Shown here: positions 34,484-42,173 of the stretch, piece by piece
How positions within the stretch are numbered: the stretch's first letter is position 1
Layout: every line of letters starts with the position of its first letter
Source of the DNA: Clostridium saccharoperbutylacetonicum N1-4(HMT)
GTDB taxonomy: Bacteria > Bacillota > Clostridia > Clostridiales > Clostridiaceae
Reading direction: 5' to 3'
NCBI RefSeq assembly: GCF_000340885.1
Contig: NC_020291.1
Span: forward strand, 4,277,001-4,341,000
Length of the DNA stretch: 64,000 bases
The notes under the pieces: model-generated
What the model saw: only the letters and a program-made list of their open reading frames with translations
Databases searched by the model: none
Told to the model about the DNA's origin: nothing
Program-made: the position numbers and the translations under genes

Positions 34484-35680
34484 TTATTCTCCCTTTTTAA
34501 CCCATTCCTCAGATACACAAACATGTTTAATATATTGTCTAAAGTAAGTAAATGTAATATTAATTTTTCCATCAGAAGTTTGTTTTACAGATGGATATGA
34601 GAATTCACGATTTACTTTTTCCTTTGAGTTATTGCTCATACAATATCCATCACCAACTTCTATGTTTCTCTTGTATGGCCAAGTCTTTCCACCATCTTCA
34701 GAAATTGCTATTGCAAGAGGTGCTCTTGGTGTTCCCCAGAAAGCTGTTTTTCTTTCAGTTCCATTGTCTTCTGGGACAAAACTATTTTCTGTGTTATCTA
34801 CTGCTTCTGAAGCTTCTTCATCATCTTCTATTTCATCATATAATGAAGCTCTTCTTTCTGTAGCTTTTTCAGCATTTATATCGTTAAAAATTAACGCTAA
34901 ATGACCATTATTAAGAACAGTAAATTGGATAGATGAATTGTTATTTGGAAGCTCTGTAGGAACTGGTTCTGTCCATGTTCTTCCATTGTCAGTTGATCTG
35001 CTCATATAAATATTATCTGCCCAACGGCTTCTATATAAAGCTAATAGTGTACCATCATGTAATTTTTCTACATTCATATGAACACAGCCTGTGCTATTTG
35101 GAACTTCATATTCAGTCCAAGTATTTCCATTATCTGCTGAAATTTTAACTGCACTTACATCATAATCACCATTCCATTTTTGTCCTTGTGGTGTATAGCA
35201 ATAGAAAATTGGAATAAGCCATTCTGAATTATCTAAAACTACTATTGGCTGACGTACAAAAGTTCCTGGTTTATCAAATAAAGTTTCTATTGGTCCCCAT
35301 GTATATCCATTATCAGAAGATACTCTGTATCTAACTATTGCAGTATCTTGATTTCCTGATTTTTGTGCAGTATATATTAACCATAAATCTCCATTTGGTG
35401 CTGGAAATAAAATAGGATTTTGTTCAGATTTAGTTGGATCTTCAGATAATTTTACTGGTTCTGTCCAAACTGTTTCACCTTTATTAAGTCTTGACATGAA
35501 AATTGATATATCAGCTATACCTTCTTGAGTCCCTGAAAACCAGGCACATAATAAATCACCATTAGCTAAAGGCATAACATTTGATGCATGATTTTGAATA
35601 CAAAATGATGGTAATGCTGCTTCTACCCTTTCTAAATCTCCTTCAACTTGATATAATTTTCCTTGTTCTATATTACTCAA
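34484..35680 (-). CDS. Cytosolic BNR-repeat (sialidase-like) protein
   Basis: A 398-residue beta-propeller of the BNR/sialidase type without signal peptide. Asp-box motifs SSDNGYTWG, SADNGNTWTE, STDNGRTWTE and SEDGGKTWP occur about every 50-60 residues, and CIQNHASNVMPLANGDLLCAWFSGTQEG near the start is typical of the BNR_2 group. An acidic insert (YDEIEDDEEASEAVDN) interrupts the propeller near residue 285. Such intracellular members are found in sugar-acid catabolic clusters, where hydrolase or isomerase roles are suspected but not shown. TTG 35680 is preferred: GGAG lies eight bases upstream, whereas GTG 35689 directly abuts it. Confidence 0.8.
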   Translation of the reverse strand: MSNIEQGKLYQVEGDLERVEAALPSFCIQNHASNVMPLANGDLLCAWFSGTQEGIADISIFMSRLNKGETVWTEPVKLSEDPTKSEQNPILFPAPNGDLWLIYTAQKSGNQDTAIVRYRVSSDNGYTWGPIETLFDKPGTFVRQPIVVLDNSEWLIPIFYCYTPQGQKWNGDYDVSAVKISADNGNTWTEYEVPNSTGCVHMNVEKLHDGTLLALYRSRWADNIYMSRSTDNGRTWTEPVPTELPNNNSSIQFTVLNNGHLALIFNDINAEKATERRASLYDEIEDDEEASEAVDNTENSFVPEDNGTERKTAFWGTPRAPLAIAISEDGGKTWPYKRNIEVGDGYCMSNNSKEKVNREFSYPSVKQTSDGKINITFTYFRQYIKHVCVSEEWVKKGE

Positions 35681-35839
35681 ATTAATCACTCCATTGTTTT
35701 ATTTTTTACTCTGTTTAAAATTCAAAATATTACTTTCTTATCTATATAAGCTTTAAGAAATATGTAAATCAGTTAAGAGTTTTGAATTCAAAATTAAGAA
35801 TTAAGGATGAAATTACAAAGCTATTTCTAAAAATATACA

Positions 35840-35962
35840 CCTCTAAAAAGAGTGGCTATGCCACAATTCGGAACTATTTGCCTCTGAAAAGAGCAGCTAT
35901 GCTGCAATACAGAGCTATTCACCTTTGAAAATAGTGGCTATGCCGCAATACGGAACTTTATC
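35840..35962. repeat. Three tandem 41-bp units, each a small hairpin
   Basis: Three copies of a 41-bp unit start at 35840, 35881 and 35922. Each contains a short hairpin with a TAT loop: GTGGC-TAT-GCCAC, GCAGC-TAT-GCTGC and GTGGC-TAT-GCCGC. The paired bases change together from unit to unit. The array lies inside the acid-sugar operon, in the 337-base gap between the symporter and sialidase-like genes. It might act as an mRNA processing or stabilising element. Confidence 0.8.
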
Positions 35963-36017
35963 AAAAAAACTACGGCTTTTCTTCCTCAACCCCTAACTCT
36001 TAACTGAATTAAATTTC

Positions 36018-37430
36018 CTAACTAGCTGCTTCTTCTTTTAAGTTTTCTACTTTCTTTTTATTTCCACCAAACAATCTTTCAATAAGCATTATTATAATTG
36101 GTGTAGCTATAGCAATATATATATTATCAATTCCATATGGATTTCCTAATGCATACCATACTGAAGTTGTAATAGCTGCTCCTAAAAGTCCTAAAGTTGC
36201 TCCTCTATTGCTATTAAACATTGGTAGGAAGAATCCCATAACTGCAATTATAGCAATTGTTAAACGAAGTGCTTTAGTAAAGAATGACAATGAAAGAATT
36301 GATGGGAACATGAATACAAATAGTAATGGTACAAAACCAATTATTAATGAAAAGATTCTTGTCATCTTGAATTCCTTTTCAGCACTTGGTTTGTAGTATG
36401 GTACATAAAAATCCTTTACTACTAGAGACGATATTGCCAAAGCAACAGTACTTACACTTACAAATATTGATGCAACAAGTGAAGTAGTAACTAATCCAGC
36501 TAAAAATGGATTCATACCATTTATAAAAACTGGTAATGCATATACACTCTTCATATCTGGGTAAAGATATTTAGCAGCTACACCAATAACTCCAAGGAAA
36601 ACTGCTATAGGTAAACATAAGATACCAGCATATATTGTTGATTTCTTAGCTTCTGCTGCACTTTTAGTTGATGAAATAGCTTGAATAATGTATTGAGTTG
36701 AGAATATAGAACCTATTGTTGCAACTATCCATGCAATTACTGTAGTAGCACCTATATGTCCATCCCAAGTAAAGTAGAATGATGGCATATTTTGAACCAT
36801 AGGAGTAATTCCACCTGTTTGAGATAATGCAAATACTAAAATTAAGATAACTCCAAAATACTTTAATGCTGTATGTAAAATTGTTACATAAGCGATACTC
36901 TTCATACCACCAAAGGCAAAGTAAAATGTACTAACAACAGCTATTACTAAATAAGCTATAGGTAAATTAACTGAGAATACACTTGATAGTGCTGCTGCTC
37001 CACTAATATAGTTTCCAACGTTTACAAGAAGTAGTGCATAAATCATAATAAGAGAAACTGCAATCTTTGTTGATTTTCCAAACTTTTGTTCAATCATTCC
37101 TGAAATTGTAACCTGACCTGAATTATACATTCTCTTAACCATAAATAATCCGAAAAGTACAAATCCTATTGTTGCTGCTACAGTTGACCAAGAAGCAGCA
37201 AGCCCTGCTGTAAATGCTTCCTGTGCTGTTCCTACAGTAGACTTAGCACCAATATATTCTGACATCATTAAGATTCCCACGATAAAAGCTGGCATAGATT
37301 TAGCTGCCGTCATAAATTGTTCATTAGTTTTACTGCGTAATTTAACTGTTAACCATGATGTGAATAAAATATAAACTATTATCATACCGCCTATAAGCAT
37401 AAGACTTGATGTTGAAAAATGTTGATTCAT
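36018..37430 (-). CDS. Sodium:solute symporter (SSS family)
   Basis: A 470-residue membrane carrier with about 13 hydrophobic segments and the SSS-family signatures: FIVGILMMSEYIGAKSTVGTAQEAFTAGLAASWSTVAATIGF near residues 49-90 and the FYFAFGGMKSIAYVTILHTALKYFGVILIL segment. SSS carriers couple Na+ entry to uptake of sugars, sialic acid, pantothenate or carboxylates. Placed between the BNR protein and the PdxA2/kinase pair, it most likely imports the acid sugar that this operon degrades. GGGAG precedes ATG 37430. Confidence 0.88.
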   Translation of the reverse strand: MNQHFSTSSLMLIGGMIIVYILFTSWLTVKLRSKTNEQFMTAAKSMPAFIVGILMMSEYIGAKSTVGTAQEAFTAGLAASWSTVAATIGFVLFGLFMVKRMYNSGQVTISGMIEQKFGKSTKIAVSLIMIYALLLVNVGNYISGAAALSSVFSVNLPIAYLVIAVVSTFYFAFGGMKSIAYVTILHTALKYFGVILILVFALSQTGGITPMVQNMPSFYFTWDGHIGATTVIAWIVATIGSIFSTQYIIQAISSTKSAAEAKKSTIYAGILCLPIAVFLGVIGVAAKYLYPDMKSVYALPVFINGMNPFLAGLVTTSLVASIFVSVSTVALAISSLVVKDFYVPYYKPSAEKEFKMTRIFSLIIGFVPLLFVFMFPSILSLSFFTKALRLTIAIIAVMGFFLPMFNSNRGATLGLLGAAITTSVWYALGNPYGIDNIYIAIATPIIIMLIERLFGGNKKKVENLKEEAAS

Positions 37431-37526
37431 ATAAGTTCATCTCCCTTAATTTTTACTCATTTTATTTTTGCAGTAAGTCACCTATATTTTTACAAGTGAC
37501 TTACTATGTTTTAAATTTTAATAGTG

Positions 37527-38522
37527 TTATTGCTTAGGTGCTAATTCTGCACCTGATACTAACGCAGCAATCATACTTGCCTCATCAGCTATGTTTTTAC
37601 CTGCTATATCAAAAGCAGTTCCATGATCTACAGATGTACGAATTATTCCGCCTTTTAAGCCTACTGTTATATTTACCCCATCTTCAAAACCAGATACCTT
37701 AACTGGTACATGTCCTTGATCATGATAGCAAGCTACAACTATATCGAATTCTCCACGGATAGCACGGAAGAACACTGTATCTGCTGGATAAGGTCCAGTT
37801 ACATTAACCCCTTCAGCAGCAGCTTTTTCTATTGCTGGAATTAATTTTTCTTCTTCTTCACCATATCCAAACATTCCATTTTCACCACAATGAGGATTAA
37901 TACCTGCTACAGCTATTCTTGGATTTTTATTTCCTGCACTTTTTAAAGTGTCATTTGCAAGATTAACAACCTTGTACGTACGGTCTGGATTTATAGAATT
38001 AATTGCATCTATTAAGCCTTTGTGAGTTGTAAGGTGAATTACCTTTAATTTAGGTGTTGTAAGCATCATTGAATAATCTTCAGTTTCTGTTAAATCTGCA
38101 AGAATTTCAGTATGACCTGGATACATGTGTCCACCTAAATGAAGTGCTGCTTTATTTAATGGAGCTGTACAAATAACTTGAATTTCTCCTGCTTTTGCTA
38201 AATCAACAGCTTTTTTTATAAATTGGAAGGCTGCATCTCCAGCTTTGCCAGAAAGTTCACCAAAAGTAAGATCAGCTGGTAATAAATCTAAATCAATACA
38301 ATCAATTGTTCCCATATTAAACTTACATTCACTAGCATGTTCTACCTTATTAAAAGTCACCTTAGATTTAGTTACAGCAGTTGCTCTTTCTAATATCTTA
38401 AGATCCCCAATTACAAGTGGTCTGCAAATGTCATATACAGACTTATGTTCTAATGCCTTTACTATAATTTCTGGTCCAATACCTGCAGCATCTCCCATTG
38501 TAATAGCAATTATAGGTTTCAT
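37527..38522 (-). CDS. pdxA2: PdxA2-type 4-phospho-acid-sugar dehydrogenase
   Basis: A 331-residue protein of the PdxA family: ITMGDAAGIGPEIIVKAL (7-24), HMYPGHTEILADLT (about 132-145), GINPHCGENGMFGYGEEE (about 206-223), PYPADTVFFRA and ACYHDQGHVPVKV. Metal-binding histidines are present. PdxA makes pyridoxine precursors, but members paired with a DUF1537 kinase oxidise D-threonate or D-erythronate 4-phosphate, leading to dihydroxyacetone phosphate and CO2. It overlaps the kinase gene by four bases, which strongly favours this second role. AAGGAGG lies before ATG 38522. Confidence 0.88.
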   Translation of the reverse strand: MKPIIAITMGDAAGIGPEIIVKALEHKSVYDICRPLVIGDLKILERATAVTKSKVTFNKVEHASECKFNMGTIDCIDLDLLPADLTFGELSGKAGDAAFQFIKKAVDLAKAGEIQVICTAPLNKAALHLGGHMYPGHTEILADLTETEDYSMMLTTPKLKVIHLTTHKGLIDAINSINPDRTYKVVNLANDTLKSAGNKNPRIAVAGINPHCGENGMFGYGEEEEKLIPAIEKAAAEGVNVTGPYPADTVFFRAIRGEFDIVVACYHDQGHVPVKVSGFEDGVNITVGLKGGIIRTSVDHGTAFDIAGKNIADEASMIAALVSGAELAPKQ

Positions 38523-39811
38523 ATTGTGCCTCCTTTAAGTTTATTTAATGCATTTACCATAGCTAGCTTACTTCCAAAGTTTCCAGCCTTTGTAATAGCA
38601 TAAATTTCTTTGTTAGTTTTTGTGTATCCAATTGGAATACCAGGTTCTACTTCATCCATTAGACGAAGTTCTTTTACATCTAATTTGTCTAAAACTTGAT
38701 ATGCAGTATCTCCTCCTGTAAGAAAAAGATGATTTATATCTAAAGCATTTATTAACTCTACTGCTAATTCACCTAAGGTATCAGCAATAATATTACTTAG
38801 TTCTATAGGAGTTTTACCAATTTTTGCTCCTATAGCTTGTATTTCTTTAACATTGTTTGAAGAGAAAAGAGCAATATTCTTATTTTCATTGAAAGCTTTT
38901 TTTGCTTCCTCTTTAAGCCTATTTATTTCTTTTTCTTTAACTTCATTATCTAATAGGACTTCCGAAGAGTTCATTTCAAGACCAATTACATCTTTTACGT
39001 TTAATAAATGTTCTAACTGAACTCTACCTATTGCACTTACACTTCCTACTACTAATAAAACTGGCTTTTCTGCTGGTTTTATTGATAAATCCATGCCTTT
39101 TTGCTTTAAGCCATAAACCTTTGGCAAATAATTCATAAGTCCTGCAGACCCTACCCAAATAGCAGAACATCTAGCCTTACAGATATATTCAGCTAAACTT
39201 TCTAAATCAGAACCTTGAATTGAATCTACTGTAATATAACAAATATTATTTTTTTTAAATTCTTCTAGTAAAGTGGCAACCTTTTCAAAACCTTCATGTA
39301 AATCCCCGCAAGAAATATGCCCAACATCTTTATTAGACTGCTTTTGTATAAGTCTTGTTATATTGGAATCTGTCACAGGTGTTTTAGGATCATTTGCCAC
39401 CTCTGTTTCATGCAATTGTATGTTGTTTAAAAAATGTATGCCATCAATTATCTGACGTCCATTTTCAGGATAACCAGGAGCTATCAATACAAAATCCGGT
39501 TTAAAAACATCATATACTGCGTTAACCTCCTGACCTATATTTCCCCTCATGGTAGAATCAATTTTTTTATAAACTATATCGTATTTTTCGCCTTTTATTT
39601 TTTCACAAATATATTTAACTTTGGTATAAGCTTCTTCTTGAGATACAGATCGGCTATCTGTATTATAAATAATAGCCTCTCTGTCTCCTTCTATAATTGA
39701 ATTATTGTTTAAAATAACCGAAACATTTAAACCATAATGAATAAGCTGACCACCACAATCACTTGCACCTGTTATATCATCTGCAATAACTGCTAATCTT
39801 ATTGGTTTCAT
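38519..39811 (-). CDS. Four-carbon acid sugar kinase family (DUF1537)
   Basis: A 430-residue kinase of the DUF1537 family: AVIADDITGASDCGGQLIHYG at the N-terminus, YKKIDSTMRGNIGQEVNAV near residue 80, FVLIAPGYPENGRQIIDG near 108, DPKTPVTDSNI, and a C-terminal nucleotide-binding half with FLTGGDTAYQVLDKL and KAGNFGSKLAMV. Characterised members (DtnK, DenK, OtnK) phosphorylate D-threonate, D-erythronate or related C4 acids at C4 (O4). Coupled translation with the PdxA2 gene supports a D-threonate-like pathway; the exact substrate is not fixed by the sequence. Confidence 0.88.
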   Translation of the reverse strand: MKPIRLAVIADDITGASDCGGQLIHYGLNVSVILNNNSIIEGDREAIIYNTDSRSVSQEEAYTKVKYICEKIKGEKYDIVYKKIDSTMRGNIGQEVNAVYDVFKPDFVLIAPGYPENGRQIIDGIHFLNNIQLHETEVANDPKTPVTDSNITRLIQKQSNKDVGHISCGDLHEGFEKVATLLEEFKKNNICYITVDSIQGSDLESLAEYICKARCSAIWVGSAGLMNYLPKVYGLKQKGMDLSIKPAEKPVLLVVGSVSAIGRVQLEHLLNVKDVIGLEMNSSEVLLDNEVKEKEINRLKEEAKKAFNENKNIALFSSNNVKEIQAIGAKIGKTPIELSNIIADTLGELAVELINALDINHLFLTGGDTAYQVLDKLDVKELRLMDEVEPGIPIGYTKTNKEIYAITKAGNFGSKLAMVNALNKLKGGTI

Positions 39812-39844
39812 AATACTTTTCCTCTAATAACTTTCTATAATGAC

Positions 39845-41005
39845 TTAAAGAATTTTCTTATATATTTCACGAGCATCTTCTGGTGTAAGCTTACGCATGT
39901 TATTGTCTAAAAGTCTTGTAACTTCCATTCCAGCTTTAACTAACACATCTAAATCAGATGCTGGTACTCCAAAAGTAGATAAACTTGTTGGAATGTCCAA
40001 ATGTTTTACAATGTGTTCAAGCTGTTTAATGATAAATTCACTTTTTTCTTCCATAGAAGTGCAAGCTTTTTCTCCATGAACACATCTGTCATATGCTATA
40101 GCAAATTTTTCACGACATACTGATTCATTAAATCTCATAACAGGTGCTAAAAGAATTGCATTAGAAACACCGTGAGCAATATGATATTTACCACCAAGAG
40201 GGTAACTCAAAGCATGTACAGCTGTTGTTCCTGAAGCAGTTATTGCAACTCCTGCGTAAAAACTTGCAATTTGCATTTTATTTTTAGCGTCCATAGCTTC
40301 AGCATCATCGCAGGCTGGAATAATATTGTTAAGAATTATATCTAAGGCTTCAAGAGCAAAAAGATCACTAAAAGTATTTGCCTTATTACCAGTAAAACAC
40401 TCAATAGCATGAGCTAATGCATCTACCCCTGTAGCAGCTGCGATTTTTCTAGGTAACTTTTTAATCATTATTGCATCTAAGATAACATAATCCGAAATCA
40501 TTTCTTCATTTACTATACCTATCTTTAATTCTCTTTCTGGAACTGCTACAATTGCATTAGGTGTAGCTTCAGCTCCTGTTCCAGCTGTTGTAGGTATCAC
40601 TAAAGTCTTTATGCACTTTTTAGCTAATTTAGGTTGATCCAATAATTCGTAAACTCCATACTCATCTGTTACAAGTATGCTGGCAAGCTTTGCAGTGTCT
40701 ATAACACTTCCTCCACCTACTGCCATGATGAAATCAGCCTTGCTTTCTTTAAATTGATCTACAAGCTTTTGTACTTCACTATATGTAGGTTCAGCTGGTA
40801 ATTCATCAAGTATAATTACATCAACTCCCGTTTCATTTACAAAATTCATAGGATAATCTAGTAAACCTGCATTTTCAATTCCCTTATCTGTAAAAACAGC
40901 TAATTTATTAACTTTATTTTCCAAAAGAATTGTTTTTATGTTTTCCAATGAATTTTCACCGCTATATACTGCATGTGGCATTTTCAAATTATACTTATCA
41001 AGCAT
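39845..41005 (-). CDS. Iron-containing alcohol dehydrogenase
   Basis: A 386-residue type III alcohol dehydrogenase. The NAD-binding AVGGGSVIDTAKLASIL (about 96-112), PTTAGTGAEATPNAIV (about 138-153) and the metal ligands in GVDALAHAIE (about 193-202) and HALSYPLGGKYHIAHG (about 260-275) are all intact. It could reduce the aldehyde released by the aldolase-family enzyme next to it, or oxidise a hydroxy acid. AGGGAGG precedes ATG 41005. It is 21 bases downstream of the DapA-family gene and 34 bases upstream of the acid sugar kinase gene in one operon. Confidence 0.88.
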   Translation of the reverse strand: MLDKYNLKMPHAVYSGENSLENIKTILLENKVNKLAVFTDKGIENAGLLDYPMNFVNETGVDVIILDELPAEPTYSEVQKLVDQFKESKADFIMAVGGGSVIDTAKLASILVTDEYGVYELLDQPKLAKKCIKTLVIPTTAGTGAEATPNAIVAVPERELKIGIVNEEMISDYVILDAIMIKKLPRKIAAATGVDALAHAIECFTGNKANTFSDLFALEALDIILNNIIPACDDAEAMDAKNKMQIASFYAGVAITASGTTAVHALSYPLGGKYHIAHGVSNAILLAPVMRFNESVCREKFAIAYDRCVHGEKACTSMEEKSEFIIKQLEHIVKHLDIPTSLSTFGVPASDLDVLVKAGMEVTRLLDNNMRKLTPEDAREIYKKIL

Positions 41006-41025
41006 TTTGTGCGACCTCCCTTTCT

Positions 41026-41916
41026 TTATATTTCTGATTTTTCTTTATAGTATTGAACCATTGCCTTAACTTTTTCAAGAGCTTCACCTGATAATTCAGC
41101 TATTGGAAGTCTTGGAGCTCCTACTGGAATTCCACTAATTTCAACTGCTTTCTTTAATGATGCTGGAATTGATGATAGCGGGAAAGTATCTCTAAGTGGT
41201 TGTAAAGCTTCTTGAGCTTTTTGAGCTTCATCTATATTTCCATTTAGCCAGTTGTTATAAATTGCTACAACTGTTTTTGGTAACATATTTGCTGTGGCAG
41301 CAATTGCTCCTACTCCACCTGCCATTAAAGTTTTTAAGATTAATGAATCTGTACCTGCAAGTACTGAAAATTCTTCATCCTTAGTCACATTAATGTATTG
41401 CTCTATATTTTCAAATTTACCGCTACTATCTTTTATACCAGCGATATTTTTAACCTTTGCTAATCTTGCAACTATTTCTGGTTCTATTGTCATTCCAGTT
41501 TTTCCTGGGATGTTATATAAAAGTACTGGTATAGATACTGCTTCTGCTATCTTTTCATAATGAGCAGCAAGATCTTCTTGAGATGGTGTAACAAAATATG
41601 GTGTTATAACTGAAAGTGCATCTGCACCAAGTGCTTCCATCTTTTTAGATAATTCAATTACTTCTGCAGTTCCATTTCCACCTGTTCCAATCATAACTGG
41701 AACTCTTCCTTTAGCTTCATCAATGATTATCTTAGCTATATTTAACTTTTCTTCTTCGCTGAATAAATGAAACTCTCCATTTGTTCCTAATGCGAAAAGA
41801 CCATGAACTCCTGCTTCAATAAAATAGTTTGTCATTTCACGTAATACTTTTTCATTCACCTTTTGATCTTTATCTAATGGTGTTAACATTGCTGGAAATA
41901 TACCTTTAAATTCCAT
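41026..41916 (-). CDS. DapA/NanA-family class I lyase
   Basis: A 296-residue TIM-barrel lyase or synthase of the dihydrodipicolinate synthase / N-acetylneuraminate lyase family. GTNGEFHLFS (44-53, the G-T-x-G-E carboxylate-binding loop), the catalytic Tyr in LYNIPGKTG (about 134-142) and the Schiff-base lysine in AGIKDSSG (about 160-167) are present. It is the first gene of the acid-sugar operon, so a catabolic keto-acid aldolase is more likely than lysine biosynthesis. ATG 41916 was chosen because AGGAGG lies seven bases upstream; an in-frame ATG at 41961 has no site. Confidence 0.88.
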   Translation of the reverse strand: MEFKGIFPAMLTPLDKDQKVNEKVLREMTNYFIEAGVHGLFALGTNGEFHLFSEEEKLNIAKIIIDEAKGRVPVMIGTGGNGTAEVIELSKKMEALGADALSVITPYFVTPSQEDLAAHYEKIAEAVSIPVLLYNIPGKTGMTIEPEIVARLAKVKNIAGIKDSSGKFENIEQYINVTKDEEFSVLAGTDSLILKTLMAGGVGAIAATANMLPKTVVAIYNNWLNGNIDEAQKAQEALQPLRDTFPLSSIPASLKKAVEISGIPVGAPRLPIAELSGEALEKVKAMVQYYKEKSEI

Positions 41917-41967
41917 TTTGTATCCTCCTTTAACAAAAAAACATTTTGCAACTGTTTTCATGATTTC

Positions 41968-41996
41968 ATTATATATACATTCGTTTAATTTGTAAA
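41968..41996 (-). promoter_or_regulatory. Sigma-A promoter of the acid-sugar operon
   Basis: On the minus strand, TTTACA (41991-41996) and TATAAT (41968-41973) are spaced by exactly 17 bases, a good housekeeping promoter 52 bases before the lyase start. No GG-N10-GC sigma-54 element is seen in this interval. The -35 box lies inside the operator-like site 41980-42000. Confidence 0.7.
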
Positions 41997-42000
41997 CAGT
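41980..42000. promoter_or_regulatory. Operator-like site overlapping the -35 box
   Basis: This 21-base stretch matches the perfect palindrome at 42040-42060 in 14 of 21 positions, including one intact half (TAAACAGT). Its centre is exactly 60 bp from that of the upstream palindrome, roughly six helical turns, a spacing suited to cooperative binding or looping. Confidence 0.55.
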
Positions 42001-42039
42001 TTTCTTAAAAAATATATATTTTTATTCTTTTTTCGCCTA

Positions 42040-42060
42040 ACTGTTTAATAATTAAACAGT
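42040..42060. promoter_or_regulatory. Perfect 21-bp operator palindrome
   Basis: ACTGTTTAAT, one central A, then ATTAAACAGT form a perfect palindrome upstream of the acid-sugar operon promoter, centred at about -89. It lies in the 240-base gap between the regulator gene and the operon and is the best candidate site for that regulator. Confidence 0.7.
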
Positions 42061-42147
42061 TGTCTTACTTATTTTTCTTTTAAAGTTACAAAATTCAATA
42101 TATAGCTTGCTCAGTATACGACAATTCATAAATTTAAACGCAAAAAA

Positions 42148-42173
42148 ATGGCGCCTATTTTAATTTGCGCCAT
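42148..42173 (-). terminator. Terminator overlapping the end of the regulator gene
   Basis: Arms ATGGCGC 42148-42154 and GCGCCAT 42167-42173, followed on the minus strand by seven Ts. The hairpin contains the last codons and the TAG stop of the regulator gene, so it separates that gene from the operon downstream. Confidence 0.8.

Noticed and set aside
34484..35680. BNR protein considered as a secreted sialidase virulence factor
   Set aside because: No signal peptide or wall-anchoring part is present and it is embedded in a cytosolic catabolic operon.
35840..35962. Three regular repeats considered as a CRISPR array
   Set aside because: The units are directly adjacent without unique spacers, they differ internally in a pairing-preserving way, and no cas gene is in the window.
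41026..41916. DapA-family gene considered as lysine-biosynthetic dihydrodipicolinate synthase
   Set aside because: Its operon partners are a kinase, PdxA2, alcohol dehydrogenase and symporter, with no lysine genes; a catabolic lyase is more likely.
41917..42154. Search for a sigma-54 (-24/-12) promoter in front of the lyase operon
   Set aside because: No GG-N10-GC arrangement was found, whereas a well-spaced sigma-A promoter is present.
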